From assembly GCF_014652655.1 (NCBI RefSeq), contig NZ_BMZF01000005.1, positions 62,001 through 126,000 on the forward strand: a stretch of 64,000 nucleotides of DNA, written 5' to 3'. Position numbers and translations under genes: made by a program. The notes below the pieces were generated by a model, which saw only the letters and a list, made by a program, of their open reading frames with translations, did not search any database and was not told the origin of the DNA. Below are positions 29,365 to 38,525 of the stretch, piece by piece. The stretch comes from Paramylibacter ulvae (lineage in GTDB: Bacteria > Pseudomonadota > Alphaproteobacteria > Rhodobacterales > Rhodobacteraceae). Within the stretch, counting starts at the first letter, position 1. Every line of letters begins with the position of its first letter.

Positions 29365-30123
29365 TTAAATCCTGACAGGCACACCAGCGTGCTGCATATA
29401 CTCTTTTGCTTCTTTTATCGTGTAATCCCCAAAATGGAAGATAGAAGCGGCCAAAACTGCTGATGCGCCGCCCTTTGTCACACCCTCAACCAGATGATCC
29501 AGATTGCCAACACCACCTGATGCAATCACGGGTATGTTCACCGCATCACTAATGGCGCGGGTCAGGGGCAGGTTATAACCATCGCGCGTACCATCGCGAT
29601 CCATGCTGGTTAACAGGATTTCACCCGCACCTTTGGATGCCACCAATTTGGCGAATGCAATCGCATCTATGCCCGTACCCTTGCGCCCACCATGGGTGAA
29701 TATTTCCCATTTTCCAGGGGATACGGTTTTCGCATCAATGGCGACCACAATGCATTGGCTGCCAAAACGGTTGGCACTGTCTGCCACCACATCGGGGTTG
29801 GCAACAGCGGCGGAATTAAACGATACCTTATCCGCACCGGCCAATAACAGATTGCGCACATCATCGGGCACGCGCACCCCACCACCAATGGTAAGCGGCA
29901 TAAAACACTGTTCCGCTGTGCGCCGCGCCACATCAAACATCGTACCTCGGTTTTCAACCGTTGCAGCAATATCCAGAAAACACAGCTCGTCCGCGCCAGC
30001 GGCGTCATAGGCCTTGGCCGATTCAACGGGATCACCCGCATCGATCAGATCGACAAAATTGACCCCCTTGACCACGCGGCCATCTTTGACGTCCAAACAG
30101 GGAATTATGCGTGTTTTTAACAT
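29365..30123 (-). CDS. hisF: Imidazole glycerol phosphate synthase, cyclase subunit
   Basis: 252 residues, a TIM barrel starting [20 protein letters not shown] with catalytic Asp11; phosphate-binding loops LTIGGGVR and IASGGVGNL are present. It joins with HisH, supplied by the gene at 31433, to make imidazole glycerol phosphate and AICAR. One base separates its start from the hisA stop; hisE follows by three bases. Confidence 0.96.
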   Translation of the reverse strand: MLKTRIIPCLDVKDGRVVKGVNFVDLIDAGDPVESAKAYDAAGADELCFLDIAATVENRGTMFDVARRTAEQCFMPLTIGGGVRVPDDVRNLLLAGADKVSFNSAAVANPDVVADSANRFGSQCIVVAIDAKTVSPGKWEIFTHGGRKGTGIDAIAFAKLVASKGAGEILLTSMDRDGTRDGYNLPLTRAISDAVNIPVIASGGVGNLDHLVEGVTKGGASAVLAASIFHFGDYTIKEAKEYMQHAGVPVRI

Positions 30124-30124
30124 G

Positions 30125-30847
30125 TTAGCCTTTCAATAACGCAGTGGCCTCTGCCACATTGATCGCGCCATCATATAGTGCGCGCCCTGAAATGGCGCCA
30201 TTCAGCGGCGCGCCACAGTTCTTCAATGCGCGTAGATCAGCCATCGATGAAACGCCGCCCGATGCAATCACGGGGATGGATACCGCATGGGCAAGGGCGG
30301 CTGTGGCCTCCACATTGGGGCCTTGCATCGCACCATCGCGGTTGATGTCGGTGTAAATGATGGCTGCAACGCCGGCGTCTTCGAATTGTTTGGCCAATTC
30401 TGTGACCTCTACATCGGTTTCTTCGGCCCAACCGCGTGTGGCAACCATGCCATTGCGCGCATCAATGCCAACGGCCACATGGCTTGGGAATTTTGCCGCT
30501 GCTTCGCGTACCAAATCGGGGTTTTCAACTGCAACCGTGCCAAGGATCACGCGTTGTAACCCTTTCGCCAGCCAGTTTTCGATTGTTGCGATATCACGAA
30601 TGCCACCACCCAGTTGGGCGGGTACGTTGCAAGCGGCCAAAATCGCCTCGACAGGGGCGGCATTGACGGGTTCACCTGCGAATGCGCCGTTCAGATCCAC
30701 CAGATGCAACCATTCGCATCCATCGTTTTGAAATGATAACGCTTGGGCGGCTGGATCATCGTTAAAAACCGTCGCTTGTTCCATCTCACCCTTGTAAAGT
30801 CGCACACAATTCCCATCTTTTAAATCAATAGCAGGGTAAAGGATCAT
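30125..30847 (-). CDS. hisA: ProFAR isomerase
   Basis: 240 residues with the paired TIM-barrel halves typical of His[21 protein letters not shown] with catalytic Asp8, QLGGGIRD, and the second Asp in [16 protein letters not shown]. It performs the Amadori rearrangement feeding HisF-HisH. First gene of a tight hisA-hisF-hisE unit. The 143-bp space before it also serves the divergent DUF2147 gene, so this trio may have its own promoter apart from hisB-hisH. Confidence 0.96.
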   Translation of the reverse strand: MILYPAIDLKDGNCVRLYKGEMEQATVFNDDPAAQALSFQNDGCEWLHLVDLNGAFAGEPVNAAPVEAILAACNVPAQLGGGIRDIATIENWLAKGLQRVILGTVAVENPDLVREAAAKFPSHVAVGIDARNGMVATRGWAEETDVEVTELAKQFEDAGVAAIIYTDINRDGAMQGPNVEATAALAHAVSIPVIASGGVSSMADLRALKNCGAPLNGAISGRALYDGAINVAEATALLKG

Positions 30848-30990
30848 GACGATGGCTCCGCAGTTTGGTCATTTTTGCTCCATTTATCCTGTTCGGCGAA
30901 ACATTGCAAAGCCTGATCGCGCCGTAACGTTCCGCTTGACGTAACAAGGGCAAATTTTGCACAGTTTGCCCAATCTAGGGAGGATTAATT

Positions 30991-31380
30991 ATGATGAAAC
31001 GTACACTTTTGGCAGCGGTAATCGCGCTGACCCCATCTTTTGCATTTGCTGATGATATTTTCGGCACTTGGCAAACGGTAAAAGACGACAATGGCAACTA
31101 TGGCCATATCAAAGTCGAAGCATGTGGTTCAAAAATCTGCGGCACATTGATCAAATCATTCAAATCAGACGGCAGTGCGCTGAAAACCGATAATGTCGGT
31201 AAAAAACTGATCTGGGATATGACGAACAAAGGTGGCGGAAGCTACACAGGTGGCAAGGTTTATTCACCTGATCGCGACAAAACCTACAAAGGCAAAATCA
31301 AGCTGAACGGCAATAAATTGACGGTTCAGGGTTGTGTTGGCCCGATCTGTCGTGATGGCGGTACGTGGTCACGTATCTAA
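30991..31380 (+). CDS. Exported DUF2147 protein
   Basis: 129 residues with a signal peptide ending FAFA-D near residue 20. The mature part GTWQTVKDDNGNYGHIKVEAC matches DUF2147, a small eight-stranded periplasmic or outer-membrane barrel-like protein of unknown role; four Cys suggest disulfides. A very good ribosome binding site (AGGGAGGA) precedes the ATG. It is inserted on the opposite strand between hisH and hisA and has its own terminator, so it is an independent unit. Confidence 0.88.
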   Translation: MMKRTLLAAVIALTPSFAFADDIFGTWQTVKDDNGNYGHIKVEACGSKICGTLIKSFKSDGSALKTDNVGKKLIWDMTNKGGGSYTGGKVYSPDRDKTYKGKIKLNGNKLTVQGCVGPICRDGGTWSRI

Positions 31381-31403
31381 ACCATTGCAAAATTAATTGA
31401 TCT

Positions 31404-31429
31404 GACCCGCCATTTTTGGCGGGTCTTTT
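31404..31429 (+). terminator. Intrinsic terminator after the DUF2147 gene
   Basis: GACCCGCCA (31404-31412), loop of four T, TGGCGGGTC (31417-31425), followed by four T. It stands between the DUF2147 stop and the convergent hisH stop at 31433. Confidence 0.88.
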
Positions 31430-31432
31430 CGT

Positions 31433-32068
31433 TTAGGGATTCCAACGTAGGAAATTGCCGATTAAACGAAGGCCGGTTTCTTGGCTTTTCTCAGGGTGGA
31501 ATTGCGTGCCAATAATATTATCGCGCCCCACAGCAGCAGTGATCGGTTCGCCATATTCAACCGTGGCCAGCAGATCAGACGGTGCATCTGGCAACATGTG
31601 ATAGCTGTGCACAAAATACGCATGATCGCCTGTTTTGATTCCGTCAAACACGGGGTGATCCGACAGGATATTCAACGCATTCCATCCCATATGCGGGATT
31701 TTCAACGATGGATCACTGGGTTTTAGATGCACAACTTCGCCCTTGATCCAATCAAACCCTGTGTGATCGCCATGTTCACGACCCCAAGTCGCCATCATCT
31801 GCATCCCAACACATATGCCCATAAACGGAACACCTGCATTCACACGCGCCTCGATCGCACCAAACAGCCCGTCAATCGCGCCCAGTTCACGCCGACAATC
31901 GGCAAATGCGCCAACACCGGGCAACACAACACGATCGGCACTGCGCACCACGTCTGGATCGGCGCTGACAATCACATCGCCCGCGTCAAATTCCAGTGCC
32001 ATGCGTTGGAAACTTTTCTCGGCTGATCGCAGGTTGCCAGAATTGTAATCAACAATGACCGTTTTCAT
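31433..32068 (-). CDS. hisH: Imidazole glycerol phosphate synthase, glutaminase subunit
   Basis: 211 residues of the class I glutamine amidotransferase type: [17 protein letters not shown], the nucleophile Cys in [11 protein letters not shown], and the His-Glu pair in [12 protein letters not shown]. It supplies ammonia to HisF. The ATG overlaps the hisB stop by four bases, so hisB and hisH are coupled. The hisA-hisF-hisE unit lies downstream in the same direction after the DUF2147 insertion. Confidence 0.96.
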   Translation of the reverse strand: MKTVIVDYNSGNLRSAEKSFQRMALEFDAGDVIVSADPDVVRSADRVVLPGVGAFADCRRELGAIDGLFGAIEARVNAGVPFMGICVGMQMMATWGREHGDHTGFDWIKGEVVHLKPSDPSLKIPHMGWNALNILSDHPVFDGIKTGDHAYFVHSYHMLPDAPSDLLATVEYGEPITAAVGRDNIIGTQFHPEKSQETGLRLIGNFLRWNP

Positions 32069-32658
32069 TCGGATAAGGTGCCTTTGGTTGATGGAATTGC
32101 ATCCGCCTTGCGCGGATCGGTTTCCACGGCGTGGCGTAATGCTTGTGCCACCGCCTTAAACGCGGCCTCTACAATATGGTGGCTGTTGAAACCATCTAAG
32201 GCCTCTACATGCAATGTAATCCCACCTTGCATCGCAAATGCGGTGAAAAATTCGCGCACCAACTCTGTATCAAATGTCCCGATTTTATCGGTTGGAAGTG
32301 CCAGTTTCCAAACCAGATAGGGGCGACCCGATAAATCAAGCGCCGCGCGTACCAATGCATCATCCATCGCGAGCAGGCTGGAACCATAACGGCGAATGCC
32401 TTTTTTATCGCCAATCGCTTGGCTCAATGCCTTGCCCAATGCGATGCCCACATCCTCTACCGTGTGGTGATCGTCGATGTGCAAATCACCGTCCGCACGC
32501 ACGGTCATATCAATCAAGGCATGGCGCGACAGTTGATCCAACATGTGATCAAAGAAACCAACGCCCGTTTGATTGTCGTAAACGCCTGTACCATCCAAAT
32601 TGATGTCCACGCTGATTTTGGTTTCCGCCGTGTCGCGGGTGATTTTTGCAGTTCGCAT
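32065..32658 (-). CDS. hisB: Imidazoleglycerol-phosphate dehydratase
   Basis: 197 residues from ATG 32658 (the frame has a TTG four codons earlier). Single-function HisB without the phosphatase domain of E. coli. Metal-binding His motifs are visible: [27 protein letters not shown] and [12 protein letters not shown]. It converts imidazole glycerol phosphate to imidazole acetol phosphate. A 123-bp spacer before it contains a 16-bp palindrome at 32753-32768 and should hold the hisB promoter. Confidence 0.95.
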   Translation of the reverse strand: MRTAKITRDTAETKISVDINLDGTGVYDNQTGVGFFDHMLDQLSRHALIDMTVRADGDLHIDDHHTVEDVGIALGKALSQAIGDKKGIRRYGSSLLAMDDALVRAALDLSGRPYLVWKLALPTDKIGTFDTELVREFFTAFAMQGGITLHVEALDGFNSHHIVEAAFKAVAQALRHAVETDPRKADAIPSTKGTLSE

Positions 32659-32752
32659 ATACTTGCCCAATTGTGGTGAAAGTCATGTTTCAACGCCGTT
32701 GAAACAAGGGTGTTATAGAGCGTGGCGCACGCCCTTCCAAGAGGATAACGCG

Positions 32753-32768
32753 CAGATCGCGCGATCTG
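32753..32768. repeat. Perfect 16-bp palindrome upstream of hisB
   Basis: CAGATCGCGCGATCTG is fully self-complementary. It lies 14 bases past the DadA-like stop and about 95 bases before hisB on the minus strand. No T-tract follows on either strand, so it is not a terminator; a regulator site is possible. Confidence 0.45.
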
Positions 32769-32781
32769 TTGCGCCCGCGTG

Positions 32782-34017
32782 TCAGTCGAACCGATCAACG
32801 GTAAGTGCGGATATATCCGCATTGGGTGTTTGGTTGCGTACAATCTGGGTTGTGAATTGCGCCAATTTGGGTGCAATGGTCAGGCCTAGATGTTGTGATC
32901 CAAAGGCGAAAATCACATTTGGATTGGATTTTGCCCGTCCCAGCATTGGCAGGCTGTCAATTGTGGACGGCCGGTTGCCCATCCATGTTTCTTCGCCATT
33001 CCATGTTAAATTTGGAAAAACCTCTTGCGCTGTTTTGCGTAACAGATTGATCGGCATCTGCGACGGGGCGCTATCCAACGGTGCAAATTCCGTTGTCCCC
33101 GCACAGCGCAGCCCCATTTCCATCGGCGATAACGCCAGTTTCGCATCCGTAACCAAATAGGGTGTTGTGGGTGTCAGATTTGGCGATTTTAACAACAAAT
33201 GATACCCGCGCTCGCCTTGCAGGGGCACCTTGTGCCCCATCCCAGCAGTTAGGGATTTTGACCACGCGCCAGCGGCTAAAATAATATTATCACCGCGCAG
33301 CGTATCCCCGTTTCGAAGGATGACTTCGTTGCCATTGATAGCCGTCACGGATTGTTGCACAAATTGCCCGCCATGTTTTTGAAAATGCGCAAACAGTGCC
33401 TGTAAGTATGCCGCTGGGTTTGAAATGCTGCCATTCGCGCCATAGCGCGCGCCAAAATGATAGGCATCACCAATCGCGGGGTCTGCCGCCTGTAAATCTG
33501 CTAAATCCAGCTTGTCAGGGATACAGCCTAAGCTGGCCTTTAATTCATTGGCAAATGTGCTGTTTTCGTAATCCGCGCGGGTGCGATACAGATACGTAAG
33601 CGTACCCGATGTGATGTATTTTTCCGCGCCCGTACCCTTGGCCAATTGAATATGTTGATCCACGGTATCATGGGTTAACATATCAATTGATGTCGCGATT
33701 TTGGTCACACGCGCCGCACTGGCATTGCGCAAAAATCCAAGACCCCAAGGCGCAAATCGGGGCAGATATGACCAGCGCAGGCGCAGCGGGCTATTGCGTG
33801 AAAACAACAATTTTGGAAGCTGTGCAAAAACGCTGGGTTCGGCGGCGGGGATGATGGCGGCGCGTGCCAACAATCCCGCATTGCCAAATGACGCCTGCGC
33901 GGGGTCGCCCACGGGCACGCGATCAATCAATGTGACCGCCACGCCATCGCGGCGCAATTGTTCGCCAATGCAAACCCCCGTAAACCCCGCACCAATGATC
34001 AAAGCCGTTTTTGTCAT
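32782..34017 (-). CDS. FAD-dependent D-amino-acid dehydrogenase-like oxidoreductase (DadA family)
   Basis: 411 residues. The dinucleotide motif ALIIGAGFTGVCIGEQL begins the protein, and LLARAAIIPAAEPSVFAQLP, GDNIILAAGAWS and the C-terminal GSQHLGLTIAP are as in DadA-type flavoproteins of the DAO superfamily. These oxidise D-amino acids or related secondary amines and pass electrons to quinones. The substrate is not readable. The gene is divergent from a LysR regulator 103 bp away, which probably controls it. hisB lies downstream on the same strand. Confidence 0.85.
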   Translation of the reverse strand: MTKTALIIGAGFTGVCIGEQLRRDGVAVTLIDRVPVGDPAQASFGNAGLLARAAIIPAAEPSVFAQLPKLLFSRNSPLRLRWSYLPRFAPWGLGFLRNASAARVTKIATSIDMLTHDTVDQHIQLAKGTGAEKYITSGTLTYLYRTRADYENSTFANELKASLGCIPDKLDLADLQAADPAIGDAYHFGARYGANGSISNPAAYLQALFAHFQKHGGQFVQQSVTAINGNEVILRNGDTLRGDNIILAAGAWSKSLTAGMGHKVPLQGERGYHLLLKSPNLTPTTPYLVTDAKLALSPMEMGLRCAGTTEFAPLDSAPSQMPINLLRKTAQEVFPNLTWNGEETWMGNRPSTIDSLPMLGRAKSNPNVIFAFGSQHLGLTIAPKLAQFTTQIVRNQTPNADISALTVDRFD

Positions 34018-34120
34018 GTCTTCACATTCGGTTTTAATTGCACAGTGTCAAGCAGCGCGATAAGGTTTTCCAATGAATATCGCGGCGATGCGCCCCCAAG
34101 ATGAAATGCAAAGGCACTAA

Positions 34121-35089
34121 ATGGTTGATACCCCTGGCAAAATGACCCTCTGGGCCGTTGAAATATTCGTCGCAGCGGTTGAAGAAGGCACAATTTCATT
34201 GGCTGCCAAGCGGTTGAACGCTAGCCCATCATCGGTATCACAACAACTTACAAATCTGGAAGCGGGACTTGGCGTTCTGCTCTTGAACAGATCAACACGC
34301 CCGATGGAACTAACATCCGCTGGGCGATTGTTTTTGCGCCGTGCACAAAACATTCTGGGAGAGGTGACACAGGCCAAGGCCGAGTTGGCCGTGTTCAATT
34401 TTTCCAAAATGGTACGTTTGCGTATTGGCGTGGTGGATGATTTTGATGCTGATGTGACGCCTTCATTGATGGCGCAATTGTCCAAAAAAATGGATGGTTG
34501 CCAGTTTTTGCTCGAATCCGCGTCCAGTTATCAATTGGCCGAGGCATTGGATTCTCGATCCATGGATGTGATCATCACCGCAGATGCCGATATGACCGAG
34601 GATTGGATGGATATCCATCCGCTGTTAGTGGAACCGTTTTTAGTGGTCGCACCAAAAGGCAGCGTCGATCAATCGGGTGATGTGATGGAACAATTGTTGA
34701 CCATGCCATTCATCCGTTATTCATCGCGCACCATGATGGGCCGCCAAATAGAGGCGCATTTGGCGCGTCAGCGGATCAATCTGCCTAACCGATTTGAATT
34801 CAACAATTATCACGCCATCATGTCGATGGTCGCGGACAAGGCAGGGTGGACAGTAACAACGCCGCTTGGCTATCTGCGCGCGCATCGTTTCATTGAATCT
34901 GTTGATGTTATGCCATTACCGTTCAAGGAAATGACACGCGGCATATCCTTGATTTCACGCAAAGACGTGATGGATCGCATCCCCCAAGACGTCGCCGATC
35001 TGGCGCGCCCCTTGTTACAGGAAAAACTGGTTGGGCCATGTGTTGAAAAACTGCCATGGCTCAAGGAGAAGTTTAAGGTGCTGTCTTAA
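34121..35089 (+). CDS. LysR-family transcriptional regulator
   Basis: 322 residues. Residues about 9-67 form the LysR winged helix (LAAKRLNASPSSVSQQLTNL), then a long linker helix and an effector-binding domain of periplasmic-binding type with two lobes (RLRIGVVDDFDADVTPSLMA). The ATG at 34121 follows AAAGG by seven bases. Divergent arrangement with the DadA-like oxidase implies that it controls that gene and itself from the 103-bp shared space (typical of the family). The inducer is unknown, a D-amino acid being a fair guess. Convergent with an aminotransferase, with no gap. Confidence 0.9.
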   Translation: MVDTPGKMTLWAVEIFVAAVEEGTISLAAKRLNASPSSVSQQLTNLEAGLGVLLLNRSTRPMELTSAGRLFLRRAQNILGEVTQAKAELAVFNFSKMVRLRIGVVDDFDADVTPSLMAQLSKKMDGCQFLLESASSYQLAEALDSRSMDVIITADADMTEDWMDIHPLLVEPFLVVAPKGSVDQSGDVMEQLLTMPFIRYSSRTMMGRQIEAHLARQRINLPNRFEFNNYHAIMSMVADKAGWTVTTPLGYLRAHRFIESVDVMPLPFKEMTRGISLISRKDVMDRIPQDVADLARPLLQEKLVGPCVEKLPWLKEKFKVLS

Positions 35090-36280
35090 TTATTCCGCCG
35101 CTTGCTGGCTTGATTTCACCGATGCAAGGCTGGATAGGATAATCTCTGCGAGGGTATCCAGATGTTCGCGTTTCAACGCAGCTGGTAATCGCAGATCACA
35201 GGCACGCATCAACATCGCACGGGTTTTGGGCAGCTCTGGCAGATTTTTCAAAAACTTCCAATTCCAAAAAACACGTGCATTTTCAGACTGTAAGCCGAAG
35301 ATGCTAATGTTTAGTCCGTTGCCAGCACAGGTTTGAACAAACCGCGTTGCATCCGCATCGGAAAATCCGTTTAGGTTAAATTGCATGGAATCTGGTGCGC
35401 GATGTTCACCGGTTAGCGCATCGGGAACCGTCACAAATTCCGATTGGTTTAATTTAGCGGCCAGATATTCATAATTGGTTAAACCATCGCTCGCACGGCG
35501 CGCAACCTCGGCCAATTGGGGGCGGATCACAACGGCGGACAGGTTGGACATGCGTGTGTTATAAAGTGGCAGCGTATTTTGATATTTCGCAAAAATATTC
35601 GCATCCGTTTGGTGTTTTTTCCAATTGTTTTCATACGCGCCAGACATGATAACGGCCTGTGCGTAAATATCCGCATCATTGGTGATCATAATGCCGCCTT
35701 CGCCGCCATTGACCAATTTATAAGATTGGAAGCTGAAGCAGCCAACCGCGCCAATGGTGCCGATTTTTTGCCCGTTCCATGTGGTGCCAAGCGAATGTGC
35801 CGCGTCTTCGATCAAGGGGATGCCAGCCTGTTCACAGGCGGATTTCAACGTATCCATATCGGATGTGTGACCGCGCATGTGAGATACCAATACGGCCTTG
35901 ATATCGCTGGTTAATTTGGTGGCGAAATCATCCATATCCATACGGTAATTTTCGCCAACTTCAACCAACACAGGTTCGCAACCCGCATGCACCACCGCCG
36001 ATGGCACAGCGGCGAATGTGAAACCAGGGATAATCACCTTGTCACCATCGCCAAGCCCAAGTGCGCGCAATGACAAAAACAACGCTGCCGAACAGGATGC
36101 CACGGCCACAGCATATTTTGCACCCATCATCTCGGCGAATTCTTTTTCCAGCAAAGTCACAGGCGCATTTTGCGCGGCGTGATAGCGAAACAGATCGCCC
36201 GATTGCATCAATTCTGTCAAATCTTGCAATGCTTTTTCTGGGATGGGTTCAGCGGTGTGTAGGTTCTTACCGATTGTCAT
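35090..36280 (-). CDS. DegT/DnrJ/EryC1/StrS-type PLP aminotransferase
   Basis: 396 residues. The PLP lysine is in the conserved block CFSFQSYKLVNGGEGG; DAAHSLGTTWNGQKIG and VIIPGFTFAAVPSAVVHAG also fit the sugar aminotransferase family. Such enzymes aminate keto-sugars for surface glycans or antibiotics; others act in cyclitol synthesis. No other sugar-nucleotide genes lie beside it, so its substrate is unknown. The 131-bp region upstream (36281-36411) shows no clear promoter. It abuts the LysR gene stop with no space. Confidence 0.87.
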   Translation of the reverse strand: MTIGKNLHTAEPIPEKALQDLTELMQSGDLFRYHAAQNAPVTLLEKEFAEMMGAKYAVAVASCSAALFLSLRALGLGDGDKVIIPGFTFAAVPSAVVHAGCEPVLVEVGENYRMDMDDFATKLTSDIKAVLVSHMRGHTSDMDTLKSACEQAGIPLIEDAAHSLGTTWNGQKIGTIGAVGCFSFQSYKLVNGGEGGIMITNDADIYAQAVIMSGAYENNWKKHQTDANIFAKYQNTLPLYNTRMSNLSAVVIRPQLAEVARRASDGLTNYEYLAAKLNQSEFVTVPDALTGEHRAPDSMQFNLNGFSDADATRFVQTCAGNGLNISIFGLQSENARVFWNWKFLKNLPELPKTRAMLMRACDLRLPAALKREHLDTLAEIILSSLASVKSSQQAAE

Positions 36281-36411
36281 TTTCTGTTCTTTCAGTTTTT
36301 CCGAAACTTACATTCGGGAAATGTTTAGCAGAAAGGCGCGGCAAAAAATAGGGTAAATACCCGTTTTATTTCAGATACTTATCAGATTGCTATTGGAACG
36401 GAATTGTTAGG

Positions 36412-36852
36412 TTACACCTTTGATTGCACCCGTTGGCGTGCCAATGCACTGTCGCGATCATTCACACCCAGCAGGTTCGCAACCAAACGTAGGAAACTGT
36501 TTTCCTCGTTGTCGCGATGCCCATCGGCCAGCACCAATTCCCACAGCGATTCAACCACACCAATGCGATCATCGTAATCAACGCTATCCTTGACCACGCG
36601 GGTGAAACGCACGGTATCGGGGGCTTGTTTTTCCAATTCCTCGGCCTCGCGACGCAATTCATTTGCGCTCGCTTCGTCCAGATGAAAACGGCTGCGTAAT
36701 ACAGCGGAAATGGTGGCCATTTCTTCGGTGGCGTAATCGTTATCGACACGCGCCAAACGCACCATCAATGCGGCGAGCGCAAGGCGGGCGTCATCTGTGC
36801 CAAATGGGGATGGTTCGGGGGCGGAAAACGCAGCAAGGATATTTTTTAACAT
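36412..36852 (-). CDS. TerB-like tellurite-resistance family protein
   Basis: 146 residues from ATG 36852; the frame stays open to 36942 but the added part crosses direct repeats and is not conserved in character. The all-helical acidic sequence (ALAALMVRLARVDNDYATEE, LVLADGHRDNEENSFLRLVA) is typical of the TerB/DjlA N-terminal domain, with conserved Asp/Glu residues that may bind metal. Despite the name, single TerB proteins in alphaproteobacteria are not known to give tellurite resistance. It lies downstream of a kinase-like gene in the same direction. Confidence 0.82.
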   Translation of the reverse strand: MLKNILAAFSAPEPSPFGTDDARLALAALMVRLARVDNDYATEEMATISAVLRSRFHLDEASANELRREAEELEKQAPDTVRFTRVVKDSVDYDDRIGVVESLWELVLADGHRDNEENSFLRLVANLLGVNDRDSALARQRVQSKV

Positions 36853-36913
36853 GGGCAAAAAATAAGTTCGCGAACGTTGATTTGCAAGCCACAAAAACGT
36901 GTATGTTAGGTGC

Positions 36914-36954
36914 CGGACATGCGTCGGACATGTGGGGGGCAAATGGCGGACAGG
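36914..36954 (-). repeat. Three phased direct repeats before the TerB-like gene
   Basis: CGGACATG occurs at 36914-36921 and 36925-36932, and the one-base variant CGGACAGG at 36947-36954. Starts are 11 and 22 bases apart, so all three face the same side of the helix. They lie 62-102 bases upstream of the TerB-like start. A regulator-binding array is possible. Confidence 0.4.
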
Positions 36955-36972
36955 TTCGCCGCGTTTCGCGTA

Positions 36973-37719
36973 TTACCCAGAGGCGAGAAATTGTTGTTCC
37001 ATCACGCGTGTCGCATAAAATGCACCAGTAACATCCTTGCTAATATTCTTGGCGCGAAACAGGGAAATGATACGCCGATAGGGGCGCAAGCTTTTGGCGA
37101 TATTGCGAAAGTTATCGGAGTGATCGCGATGAGCAGTTGCACGGTACAGTTCAAACAATTCCAAAAGATCATCACTGATCAGCGTCATGAATTCGGTTGC
37201 AGACCCAAGGAACAACCAGATATCGCGCGCCTGTGCATCGGCGATCGACATCACATTGGTTGGATTTTCTTCTAGATCCAGAAACGAGATAACGCCGTCT
37301 TCGGAAACCGCCATATCCTTAAGGTGGGGGCGGCCATGTGCCAAATCCGCGTTATGGATGTTTGCCAACCCGACAATTGCAGAATTGATCAGAGATTGGC
37401 GCGTATCTGGATCATGGGTTTCGCGCAACACCGCACGCAATTGGCGGCCACAATCGGACAATACCACATGATCGGAGCCTTGGTGCAAAACCACAGGGAC
37501 TGGTATGCCAGCTTGTGCCATTTCGGTTAGGCGTTTTGCTTCGGATAAAATCGCTTCAAACCCACCCGCGGCATTGGTTGGCTGCAACGCAGCGGGCAGC
37601 AGTTTGCCCAAGACCCGATGTAGGAATACAAATCTGCTTTCGCGATGTTGTTCTGCGCGTTTGATCCAGGCGGATTGGCCGTTAAATGTGGTTTTTTCAA
37701 TGCGCGGAGCAAGAGCCAT
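36973..37719 (-). CDS. Kdo/WaaP-type kinase-like protein
   Basis: 248 residues with features of lipopolysaccharide core kinases and RIO-type folds. KGQSAWIKRAEQHRES-like N-terminal region (residues 12-26) supplies a possible nucleotide-binding Lys; ILSEAKRLTEMAQAGIPVPV is the alphaC-like helix; HNADLAHGRPHLKDMAV corresponds to the catalytic loop and SFLDLEENPT to the metal-binding Asp motif. The catalytic loop has His-Gly in place of His-x-Asp with a downstream Lys, as in WaaP relatives. Possibly phosphorylates lipid A-core sugars. The substrate and activity are not certain. Confidence 0.65.
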   Translation of the reverse strand: MALAPRIEKTTFNGQSAWIKRAEQHRESRFVFLHRVLGKLLPAALQPTNAAGGFEAILSEAKRLTEMAQAGIPVPVVLHQGSDHVVLSDCGRQLRAVLRETHDPDTRQSLINSAIVGLANIHNADLAHGRPHLKDMAVSEDGVISFLDLEENPTNVMSIADAQARDIWLFLGSATEFMTLISDDLLELFELYRATAHRDHSDNFRNIAKSLRPYRRIISLFRAKNISKDVTGAFYATRVMEQQFLASG

Positions 37720-37741
37720 ATATGTATTCCAGTTTTCGTTC

Positions 37742-37809
37742 TTGGACGCTGTGAATACATATTACGAAACAGGGCGGGCAGGTCTGCAATATATTTTTTG
37801 AGCGTCCAA
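37742..37809. repeat. Inverted repeat TTGGACGCT / AGCGTCCAA
   Basis: Two perfect 9-base arms (37742-37750 and 37801-37809) are separated by 50 bases, just upstream of the kinase-like gene start. The arm separation makes a local hairpin possible but a paired regulator site more natural. They share the TTGGAC core with the second repeat at 37864-37899. Confidence 0.45.
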
Positions 37810-37863
37810 AAAAGATATATTTACCGACCCTGAATGGCAAGTTCGAAAGCCACAAGCAAACAG

Positions 37864-37899
37864 TTGGACAGGCATCATGTTCCCACGTCACCTGTCCAA
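37864..37899 (-). repeat. Inverted repeat TTGGACAGG / CCTGTCCAA
   Basis: Perfect 9-base arms (37864-37872 and 37891-37899) with an 18-base loop, eight bases past the stop of the secreted-protein gene on the minus strand. It may act as that gene's 3' hairpin, but only a broken T-rich stretch follows, so an operator for the kinase-like gene is the alternative. Confidence 0.45.
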
Positions 37900-37906
37900 T
37901 ATTTCA

Positions 37907-38470
37907 TTATTCGGTTGCTTTGATCGTTTTAAATGCTTCGATCAGCATGGGTTTTAACGCCTCTGCCTCCCCCTCGGCTGTGTGGAGGGAAAACAGTTGC
38001 ATGTATCCTTCGGGGGATGATGTTGCGATCATCACCGCGTCTGGAATGCCAAGCTTTTTATAATCGGACAAATCTAACATTGTGGATACAACCCATGCGT
38101 CGGTGCCATCAATGTTTTCATATGTACGCCCCGATATATCGGCGCATTTATAGTTTTCGCACAGACCTTCCAAAAAACCATCAACGGTTTTTTGCTTGAT
38201 GCTCGCACCCATCATCGCCATCGGGTTCTTTTTAAGATAGGTCATGGCCGACACCATGGTGAATGGTTCGTGCCCTTCGGGGGATGATGCAACGATTGTG
38301 GATTGCTGGCCAGTAAGGTCGCTATTCACTTCCCACACCAGATCGCCGCCCAATTGCATCGTGTATTTGGCGTGGGTGTCTGTCAACTCAACAGGGTCTT
38401 GTGCCAATGCAACGCTGGTTGAACAGGTCAGAGCCACACAAACAGGGGCGATGATTTTTCGAAAGTTCAT
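37907..38470 (-). CDS. Secreted protein of unknown function
   Basis: 187 residues with a clear signal peptide (VCVALTCSTSVALA-Q, cleavage near residue 23). The mature part is a mixed alpha/beta domain with two Cys (ENYKCADISG and GLCENYK) that could form a disulfide. No lipobox, no membrane segment, no catalytic motif recognised. It stands alone between the kinase-like gene and the AT-rich island. I cannot assign a function. Confidence 0.75.
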   Translation of the reverse strand: MNFRKIIAPVCVALTCSTSVALAQDPVELTDTHAKYTMQLGGDLVWEVNSDLTGQQSTIVASSPEGHEPFTMVSAMTYLKKNPMAMMGASIKQKTVDGFLEGLCENYKCADISGRTYENIDGTDAWVVSTMLDLSDYKKLGIPDAVMIATSSPEGYMQLFSLHTAEGEAEALKPMLIEAFKTIKATE

Positions 38471-38525
38471 TTTTTATCCAATACAAATTATACAAACTGT
38501 ATTTTTACTTAACGGGATTGGGGAG

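Noticed and set aside
38244-38525. N-terminal extension of the AT-rich gene upstream to 38244
   Set aside because: The segment is antisense to the secreted-protein gene and its composition changes sharply at about 38500.
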